From Panulirus ornatus (lineage: Eukaryota; Arthropoda; Malacostraca; Decapoda; Palinuridae): a stretch of 64,000 nucleotides of DNA. Each line of letters begins with the position of its first letter. Within the stretch, counting starts at the first letter, position 1. Position numbers and translations under genes: made by a program. Below the pieces are notes generated by a model that had not been told where the DNA came from, searched no databases, and saw nothing but the letters and a program-made list of their open reading frames with translations. Of the stretch, positions 56,301-64,000 are shown piece by piece. The stretch is from contig NC_092287.1 of NCBI RefSeq assembly GCF_036320965.1, positions 1,587,825-1,651,824 of the forward strand, read 5' to 3'.

Positions 56301-56478
56301 CCTCAGGGGCGGGTAGCGTCGCAAAAGGATGAAGGTAAGTAAGTATGAATATGTATCATGTGTATGTATGTATGTGTCTGTGTATGTGTATGTATATGTA
56401 TGTGTATATGTATAGATATGTATAAGTATGTATATATGTATACATATGTATATGTATGTATATATGTGTGTATGAGCG

Positions 56479-56481
<3 letters not shown>
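53311..56481 (+). mobile_element. RTE-17: third tandem unit
   Basis: Nearly base-for-base copy of RTE-16 over 53560-55600 at a constant offset of 3,169-3,171 bp, sharing all inactivating lesions (TAG near 53558, T-run frameshift, TAA near 54494). Its C-terminal part from about 55640 diverges. The 3' UTR ends at 56481, where the junction TA stretch has expanded into a long (TA)n tract. Confidence 0.85.

Positions 56482-56551
<70 letters not shown>
56482..56551. repeat. (TA)n at the RTE-17/RTE-18 junction
   Basis: About 70 bp of TA replacing the short TATATATA seen at the equivalent junctions near 47380, 50138 and 53308. Confidence 0.97.
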
Positions 56552-56554
<3 letters not shown>

Positions 56555-59091
56555 GGGGAAGAATGGTTTGGGAAAGTTTTGGGAGTAAAGTCAGGGGTTG
56601 GTGAGAGGACAAGAGCTAAGGAAGAAGTAGCACTACTTCTGAAGAAGAAGTTGTGGGAGTATGTGATAGAGTGTAAGAAAGTAATTTCTAGATTGATTTG
56701 GATAAAACTGAAGGTGAATGGAGAGAGATGGGTGATTATCAGTACTTATGCACCTGATCATGAGAAGAAAAACCATGAGAGGCAAGTGTTTTGGGAGTAG
56801 CTGAATGAGTGTTACAGCAGTTTTGACGCACGAGACCGGGTTGTGCTAATGGGTGATTTTTTTATGCGAAGGTGAGTAGATTGGTAGTTGAGGGTAGAAT
56901 TGATGTACATCGGGTATTCATTGTTGTGAATAGAAAAGGTAAAAAGCTTTTGGATTTATATGCTGAAAAAAGACTGGCGAATGGGAATACCTGGTTTATA
57001 AAGAGAGATATACGTAATTATACTTATGTGACTAGGAGAGATGATCATCTGAGAATATTAGATTAGTACTAATTGTAAGCGTGTAAAAGAGAGACTTTCG
57101 GATGTCAGTGTACTGATGGGGGCAGCTGGGTGGGTGTATGGTCACTATTTTGTGGAGGAGAAGGTGAAGATTTGTAAAGGAATTCAAAAAAGAATAGAGA
57201 ATGTTGGGGAGAAGAGAGTGGTGAGAGTAAGTGAGCTTAGAAAGGAGACTTGTGTGAGGAAGTACCAGAAGAGATTGAATGTATAATGGCAATAGGTGAG
57301 AGCAAATGACGTGACGGGTATGGGTGAGGAATAGGATGTAGTCAGGGAAGCAGTGAGGGCTCGTGCAAAAGATGCATGTAGCATGAGAAAGGTGGGAGGT
57401 GGGTAGATTAGAAAGGGTACTGAGTGGTGGGATGAAGAAGTAAAGTTGTTAGTGAAAGAGAAAAGAGAGAATTTTGGACGATACTTGAAAGTAAGGTGTG
57501 GAAGTTACTAGGAGATCTATAAAAGAAAGCGGCAGGAGGTTATGAGAAAGTTGCATGGATTGAAAAAGAGGGCAAATGAGAGTTGGGGTGAGAGAGTACC
57601 ATTAGACTTTAGGGAGAATAGAATGATGTTTTGGAAGGAGGTAAATAACGTGCGTAAGACAAGACAACAAAGGGGAATATCGATGAAGGGGGCAAGTGGG
57701 GAAGTAATAACAGGTAGTGATGAAGTAAAAAGGAAATAAATTGAGTATTTTGAAGGTTTTGTTGGATATGTTTGATGCTAGAGTAGCAGATATAGGGTGT
57801 TTTGGAAAGGGTGGTGTGTGAAGTGAAAGGGTCAGGGAAAATGTTTTGGTTAAGAGAGAGAAGAGGTGGTTAAAGCTTTGCGGAAGATGAAATCCGGCAA
57901 GGCGGCGGGTTTGGATGACATGTGTTGTTGATCGGTTGTAAGGATATTCAGTGTATGTTTGGATCATGGTGAAGTGCCTGAGGATTTTCGGAATGCATCC
58001 ATAGTGCCATTGTACAAAGGCAAAGGGGATAAAGATGAGTGTTCAAACTACAGAGGCATAAGTTTGTTGACTATTCCTGGGATACTGTTTGGGAGATTAT
58101 CGATTGAGAGTCTGAAGACATGCACAGAGAATCAGATTGGGAAGGAACAGGGTGGTTTTAGAAGTAGTAGAGGGTATGTGGATCAGTTGTTTGTATTGAA
58201 GAATGTGTATGAGAATAACTTCTATAAACAAATGGATTTCTATCTAGCATTTATGGATCTGGAGAAGGCATATGCTAGGGTTGATAGAGATGCTTTGTGG
58301 AAGGACTTCAGAATATATGGTGTGGGAGGTAAACTGCTACAAGCAGTGAAAACTTTTTACCAAGGATGTAAGGCATGTATATGAGTAAGAAGAGAGAAGA
58401 GCAATTGGTTCCCAGTAAAGGCTGGTCTGCATCATGGGTGTGTGATGGGGTGGTTAGGAAGTTAAATGCAAGAGTTTTGGAGAGAGGGGCGAATACGTAG
58501 TCTGTTGAGGATGAGAGGACATGGGAAGTGAATCAGTTGTTCGCCAATGATAGAGCTCTGGTGGCTGATTCGAGTAAGAAAATGCAGTTGTTGACTGAGT
58601 TTGGAAAAGTGTGTGAAAGGAGAAAGTTGAGAGTAAATGTTAATAAAAGCAAGGTTATTAGGTTTAGGGTTGAGGGACAAATTAATTAGGATGTAAATGT
58701 GAATGGAGAAAAATTGGAGTAAGTGAAGTGTTTTTGATATCTGGGCGTTGACTTAGCAGCGAAGTGGAAGTAAGTCACAGGGTGGGAGAGGGAGCGAAGG
58801 TTCTGGGAGCGATGAAGAACGTGTGGAGGGCGAGAACGTTATGTTTGAGGAATAGTGGTTCCAACAATGTTATATGGTTGCGAGGCGTGGGCTATAGATA
58901 GAGTTGTGCGGAGGAGGGTGGATGGGCTGGTAATGAGATGTTTGAGGACATTATGTGGTGTGAGGTGGTTTGATCAAGTAAGTAATGTAAGGGTAAGAGA
59001 GATGTGTGGAAAAACAAAAAATGTGGTTGAGAGAGCAGATGAGGGTGTGTTGAAATGGTTTGGAAATATGGAGAGAATGAGGGTATAGTTG
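56552..59091 (+). mobile_element. RTE-18: fourth tandem unit, truncated at 3' side
   Basis: Starts at the same endonuclease position, with the same TAG (near 56798), T-run frameshift and TAA (near 57736). RT is open over 57959-58384: IVPLYKGKGDKDECSNYRGI, then AFMDLEKAYARVD (the family's D of AYDRV is A). The FADD motif near 58544 reads FANDRAL. The copy ends abruptly in the WFGNMERM block at 59091, where RTE-19 begins. Confidence 0.83.
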
Positions 59092-61826
59092 GTGTACATG
59101 GGGTATTCAATGCTATGAATGGAAATGGTGAAGAGATTATGGATTTGTGTGCTGAAAAAGATTGGGAATACATGGTTTAAAAAGAGAGAGATACATTAAT
59201 ATTCGCATGTGAGTAGAGAGATGATGAAAGGGCATTAGCGGATTACGTATTTATTCATAAGTATGTAAAATAGAGACTTTTGGAAATCAGTATACTGAGA
59301 TGGGCAGGAGGAGGGATGTCTCATCACTATTTTGTGGAGGCGAAGGTGAAGATTTGCAAATGTTTTCAAAATAGAAGAGAGAATGTTGGGTGAAGACAAT
59401 GGTGAGAGTAAGTGAGCTTGGAAAGGAGACATGTGTGAGGAAGTACTTGGAGAGACTGAGTGCACAATGACAAAAGGTGAGAGCAAATGACGCAAGGGGA
59501 GTGGGTGAAGAATGGGAAGTATTTAGGGCAGTGATGGCATGAGCAAAAGATGCATGTGGCATGAGAAAGGTGGGAGGTGGGCAGATTAAAAAGGTAGTGA
59601 ATGGTGGGATGAAGAAATAACGTGTTAGTGAAGGAGAAAAAAGATGCTTTAGAAGGAGGGAAATGTCATACGTAAGACAAGAGAACCAATGGAAACATAG
59701 GTGAAAGGGGCAAGTGGGGAAGTAATAACAGGTAGTGATGAAGTAAGAAGGGTATGGATTGAATATTTTGAAGGTTTTGTTCAATGCGTTTGATCATAGA
59801 CTGGCAGATATAGGGTGTTTTGGTCAGAATGGTGTGCGAAGTGAGGGGGTCAGGAAGAATGGTGTGGTTAAGAGAGAAGAGGTGATGAAAGCTTTGCGGA
59901 AGATGAAATCCGGCAAGGCGGCGGGTTTAAAAGGTACTGCAGTAGGATCTATTAAGAAGTTGGGGGGGGGGATGACGTGTGTTGATTATTTGGTAAAGAT
60001 GTTCACTGTACGTATGAATCGTGGTGAAGTGCCTAAGGATTGACGGAATGCATGCATAGTGCCATTGTACAAAGGCAAAGGGGATAAAGGTGAGTGTTCA
60101 AACTACAGAGGCAAAAGTTTGGTGAGTACTTCTGGGTAATTGTATTGGAGGATATTGACTGGGAGGGTGAAGGCATGTACCGAGCATCAGAATGGGGTGG
60201 AGCAGTGTTGTTTTAGAAGTAGCAGAAGATATGTGGATCACGTGTTTTGTTTTGAAGAATGTGTGTGAGAATTACTTATAAAAACAAATGGATTTCTATG
60301 TAGCATTTATGGAGATGGAGATGGAATATGATAGAGTTGATAAAGATGCTTTGTGGAAGGTCTTAAGAGTATGTGGTGTGAGAGGTAAAGTGATAGAAGC
60401 AGTGAAAAGGTTTACCCAAGGATGTAAGGCATGTATACGAGTAGGAAGAGAGGAGAGTGATTGGTTCCCATTGAATGTCGATCTGCGGCAGGGGTGTGTG
60501 ATGTCCCCATGGTTGTTTTATTTGTTTATGAATGGGGGGATTAGGGAGGTAAATGCAAGAGTTTTGGAAAGAGGGGCAAGTTTGAAGTCTGTTGTGGATT
60601 AGAGTGTATGGGAAGTGAGTCGGTTGTTGTTCGCTGATGATACAGCGCTGGTGGCTGATTCGGGTTAGAAACTGCAAAAGTTGGTGACTAAGTTTGGTAA
60701 AGTGTGTGAAAGAAGAAAGCCGAAAGTAAATGTGAATAAGAGCAAGATTATTAGATTCAGTTGGGTTGAGGGACAAGTTAATTGAGAGGTAATTTTGAAT
60801 GGAGAAAAACTGGAGGAAGTGAAGTGTTTTAGATATATGGGAGTGGATTTAACAGCGGATGGAACCTTGGAAACAGAAGTGCGTCACAGGGTGGGGAAGG
60901 GGACGAAGGTTTTGGGAGCGTTGAAGAATGTGTGGAAGGCGAGAGCGTTATCTCGGAGAGCAAAAATGGGTATGTTTGAAGGAATACTGGTTCCAACAGT
61001 GTTATATGGTTGCGAGGCATGGGCTATAGAGTTGTGAGGAAGAGGCTTGATGTGTTGGAAATGAGATGTTTGAGGACAATATGTGGTGTGAGGTAGTTTG
61101 ATCGAATAGTGATGAAAGGGTAAGAGAGATGTGTGGTAATAAAAAGAGTGTGGTTGAGAGAGCAGAAGAGAGTATGTTGAAATGGTTTGGACACATGGAG
61201 AGAATGAGTGAGGAAAGATTGACAAAGAGGATATATGTATCAGAGGTGGAGGGAACGAGGAGAAGTGGGATACCAAATTGGAGGTGGAAGGATGGAGTGA
61301 AAAAGATTTTGAGCGATCGGGGCCTGAACATACAGGAGGGTGAAAGGCGTGCAAGGAATAGAGTGAATTGGAACGATGTGGTATACCGGGTTCGACGTGC
61401 TGTCAATGGATTGAACCAGGGCATGTGAAGCGTCTGGGGTAAACCATGGAAAGTTTTGTGGGGCCTGGATGTGGAAAGGGAGCTGTGGTTTCGGTGCATT
61501 ATACATGACAGCTAGAGACTGAGTGTAAACGAATGTGACCTTTGTTGTCTTTTTTTAGCGCTACCTCGCGCACATGCGGGGGAGGGGGATGTCATTTCAT
61601 GTGTGGCGAGGTGGCGACAATAATGGATGAAGGCAGCAAGTATGAATATGTACATGTGCATATATGTATATGTCTGTGTATGTATATGTATGTTTATGTG
61701 TGTATATATATATGTGTGTGTGTATGTGTGTGTATATGAGGGTGGGTTGGGCCATTCTTTCGTCTGTTTCCTTGCGCTACGACGCTGACGCGGGAGACGG
61801 CGATTAAGTATAATAAAAAATATGAA

Positions 61827-61828
<2 letters not shown>
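59092..61828 (+). mobile_element. RTE-19: RTE copy, partial endonuclease to 3' tail
   Basis: Starts in the endonuclease after the GD(L/F)N motif (GVFNAMNGNG region) and runs to a long-form 3' UTR (61429-61810) with CGCGGGAGACGGCGATTAAG and an A/T tail. RT pieces: KMKSGKAAGLKGTAVGSI (59759-60043), motif A region AFMEMEMEYDRVD with Asp changed to Glu, and motif B LRQGCVMSPWLFYLF (60288-60602); LLFADDTALVADSG near 60630; FRYMGVDLTADG (60795-61037); LKWFGHMERM (61129-61428). It does not share the lesions of RTE-15 to RTE-18. Confidence 0.85.

Positions 61829-61905
<77 letters not shown>
61829..61905. repeat. (TA)n at 3' end of RTE-19
   Basis: About 76 bp of TA directly after the element tail. 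Confidence 0.97.
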
Positions 61906-61913
<8 letters not shown>

Positions 61914-62203
61914 AGTTTGTCAAATGTTTACCTCTTAACAGACGGTACGACCCTTGACCATAAGGTCACGACAGTTCATCTCGAGGGTACGACCTTCTCT
62001 GTATGGTCGAGTCCAGAGTTTGTTTACTCGTTATGAATCACCATCTCCCTCACCCACCCAACCTCCTCCTGCTGCTGCTGCTGCTGTCCTCCACGTCGGC
62101 TGCCACTGTGTCGTGCCACAGGTCGTCCAGCTCAGAGGTCGTTCGACGTGAGAGATCCCTCACTACCATGTCATAGTATGGCTCAGCTGAGTGAGAAATT
62201 GGT

Positions 62204-62207
<4 letters not shown>
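61906..62207. other. Intergenic with short (CTG)n
   Basis: A (CTG)n run of about 20 bp lies near 62066-62086. No gene seen. Confidence 0.55.

Positions 62208-62274
<67 letters not shown>
62208..62274. repeat. (GA)n microsatellite
   Basis: GA tract of about 67 bp. Confidence 0.97.
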
Positions 62275-62276
<2 letters not shown>

Positions 62277-62560
62277 ATACATGGCAGGAAAAAAAATTGC
62301 TCCACGTTGCTGCACGTCAGTTCGTTGGCTCATCCACCCCCCCTCCGTGCGATGACCAGCAATATATAGACACGAACGCTTTGGACCGCTGAATATAGCA
62401 GCAGGCTCACCTTTCTATACCACATCGAGATAAAGGCTATATCCTCTCCTCCCAGCTATACATAGACCCACTGATTTCGGCTGTGTGAGTCTCATGAGCA
62501 TACGTCCTGAACCATTTAAAGACCAGGTCAAAGGTCAGGCCATGATAGTCTAGGGTCGTA
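62275..62560. other. Intergenic; perfect DR1-type AGGTCA pair
   Basis: AGGTCAAAGGTCA at 62525-62537 is a direct repeat of the nuclear-receptor half-site with one-base spacing. Whether it is used cannot be told from sequence. Confidence 0.4.
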
Positions 62561-63072
62561 ACGTCGTGTTTAAGGGTCGTACTATTGTGTTCAGAGGTCG
62601 TACGTCGTTCACACGTGTTCAAAGGTCGTACCGCCATGCACACGTGTTCAAGGGTCGTATCGTCGTGCTCAAGGGTCTTATCCTCGTGCTCAGGGGTCGT
62701 ACCGTCGTGCTCAAGGGTCGTACCGTCGTGCTCAAGGGTCGTATCGTCGTGCTCAAGGGTCGTACCGTCATGCTCAAGGGTAGTACCGTCGTGTTCAAGG
62801 GTCGTACCGTCGTGCACAAGGGTCGTACCATCGTGCACAAGGGTCGTATCGTCGTGCTCAAGGGTCGAACCATCATGCTCAAGGGTAGTACCGTCGTGTT
62901 CAAGGGTCGTACCGTCGTGCACAAGGGTCGTACCGTCGTGCTCAAGGGTCGTATCGTCGTGCTCAAGGGTCGTACCGTCATGCTCAAGGGTAGTACCGTC
63001 GTGTTCAAGGGTCGTACCGTCGTGCACAAGGGTCGTACCATCGTGCACAAGGGTCGTACCGTCGTGCTCAAG
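62561..63072. repeat. 21-bp minisatellite with 105-bp higher-order units
   Basis: GGGTCGTACCGTCGTGCTCAA-type monomers repeat every 21 bp, about 24 copies. Variants (GTGCTC, GTGTTC, GTGCAC, ATGCTC; TCGTA or TAGTA) recur in order: the CATGCTCAAGGGTAG marker falls at 62769, 62874 and 62979, exactly 105 bp or five monomers apart. Since 21 is a multiple of three, frames through it repeat seven residues. Confidence 0.96.
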
Positions 63073-63204
63073 ACGTAAACCGTCCGCATTCCTGTCACAC
63101 CAGATTATTGTACACGTTATGGTGTGTCATGCACACTGCTGTTCCTGTGTTCACCTCAGAGCCATTATCTCTCACCCTGGGGTCGACGTCAGTCTTACAC
63201 GACG

Positions 63205-63362
63205 AAAAACCAGGTCAGCTTAGGTTTAACTGAGACAGGTCATTCAAAACCAGGTCAGCTTAGGTTTAACAGAGACAGGTCATTGAAAACCAGGTCAGCT
63301 TAGGTTTGACTGAGACAGGTCATTGAAAACCAGGTCAGCTTAGGTTTGACTGAGACAGATTG
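63205..63362. repeat. 40-bp minisatellite, 4 copies
   Basis: ACCAGGTCAGCTTAGGTTT recurs at 63209, 63249, 63289 and 63329. Each unit contains two AGGTCA half-sites (in CCAGGTCAGC and ACAGGTCATT). Confidence 0.96.
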
Positions 63363-63640
63363 TTGGTAAATTGTGTCGTAAATAATATATAAATGGTACT
63401 GTAGAAGTCAGGGATTACAAGACTGATCCAATTTTAAATTCCCATCCAATACACGCCTTCCTAGTGGCATGTGCCCGGTCCCACGCCTCCGAGCGAGCGC
63501 GCGCGCGTGTACACAGACGTGTACGGTTCATAAGGGCGACATGCATCACTGTTCGTTCGATGACTTAGACCTTACCGATCATTGTTGTTCATCGGGGGAT
63601 ATGACAGATCTAAACCCGAGCTGGAATTAATGGACGTTTA
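63363..63640. other. Intergenic, nothing recognised
   Basis: A short GCGCGCGCGC run at 63498-63508 only. Confidence 0.5.
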
Positions 63641-63705
63641 CACTGTGCCTGGCTATACTGCAGCTGTGCCTGGCTATACTGCAGCTGTGCCTGGCTATAC
63701 TGCAC
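63641..63705. repeat. 21-bp minisatellite, 3 copies
   Basis: GTGCCTGGCTATACTGCAGC plus T repeats three times, the last unit diverging after CTGCA. Confidence 0.95.
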
Positions 63706-63784
63706 GGGGAGGGGGTGGTTCTACATTGGTGGAGATCCATCTCATGGGCATCCTGTATATCATACATGTATGGTGTCTGCATTA

Positions 63785-64000
63785 ACCATATCCTCGGCCA
63801 CTTCATTCATCCACCAATCTTACATACAATATAAGAACTTCACATTTTTCTTAACAAGGTCCTTAATTCTGTGTTATGTCCTCTGGTTGTTCTGTTCCTA
63901 CATCTCTCGAAGAACTGTTCACTGTATACGTCATCAGTCTTTAAAAAAAAAACTTATATTTTGTGATCAGGTCACCCCTCACTCCTCTCTCCTCCATGAT
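63785..64000 (-). pseudogene. CR1/Jockey-like C-terminal remnant, runs off window
   Basis: The minus strand reads CRNRTTRGHNTELRTLLRKM, the C-terminal 'R..TRGHN.EL' block also seen at 38560-38991. Plus-strand phrases TTATGTC(C/T)TC(T/G)GGTTG and GTCACCCCTCACTC are shared by both loci, so they are the same family. It is cut by the window edge. Confidence 0.65.

Noticed and set aside
62561..63072. CRISPR-like regular repeats
   Set aside because: 21-bp head-to-tail monomers with no spacers.

Overview
This window is non-coding eukaryotic DNA packed with repeats. I found no host protein-coding gene, rRNA or tRNA that I can support. Everything with a recognisable protein signature belongs to retroelements. 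The dominant family (21 pieces, RTE-1 to RTE-21) is a non-LTR retrotransposon whose APE-type endonuclease, reverse transcriptase (RT) motifs and C-terminal block resemble the RTE clade. It is joined by three Penelope-like elements (PLEs) with RT and GIY-YIG remnants, and three CR1/Jockey-like RT scraps. Together with very many 50-85 bp (TA)n, (TG)n and (GA)n tracts, this fits an arthropod. A decapod crustacean is my best guess, because the element ends resemble sequences I recall from decapods; that attribution is inference from memory.

Layout. 1-6300: RTE copies 1-4 in both orientations. 6301-9569: two PLE copies on the minus strand around a 770-bp microsatellite block. 9630-16740: RTE copies 5-9, including a copy that keeps its 5' end and endonuclease (11075-13338) and two young copies with long open RT frames (13358-14725, 15005-16534). 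16811-21590: mostly unique DNA with minisatellites. 21592-22920: an RTE 3' scrap, a broken CR1/Jockey-like RT and a third PLE piece beside a well-formed hammerhead-ribozyme-like motif. 23131-26870: RTE scraps abutting a 3,234-bp satellite made of exactly 147 monomers of 22 bp. 26870-31436: low-quality-looking and unique DNA with minisatellites. 31437-34063: a decayed RTE with a 5' inversion. 34064-43240: unique DNA, several minisatellites and a 19-bp array of 1.67 kb. 43313-61828: a run of eight RTE pieces, four of which (47386-59091) share the same inactivating lesions and the same inter-element junction, so they multiplied by tandem duplication. 61906-64000: unique DNA, minisatellites and a CR1-like end.

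What works together. No locus looks autonomously active. The youngest RTE copies have intact RT motifs but no endonuclease. Most (TA)n tracts touch an RTE or PLE end, so these elements and the microsatellites appear to seed one another. The points most worth checking are the hammerhead motif and inverted terminal repeats of the PLEs, the two-block-size 22-bp satellite, and the tandem amplification of dead RTE units.
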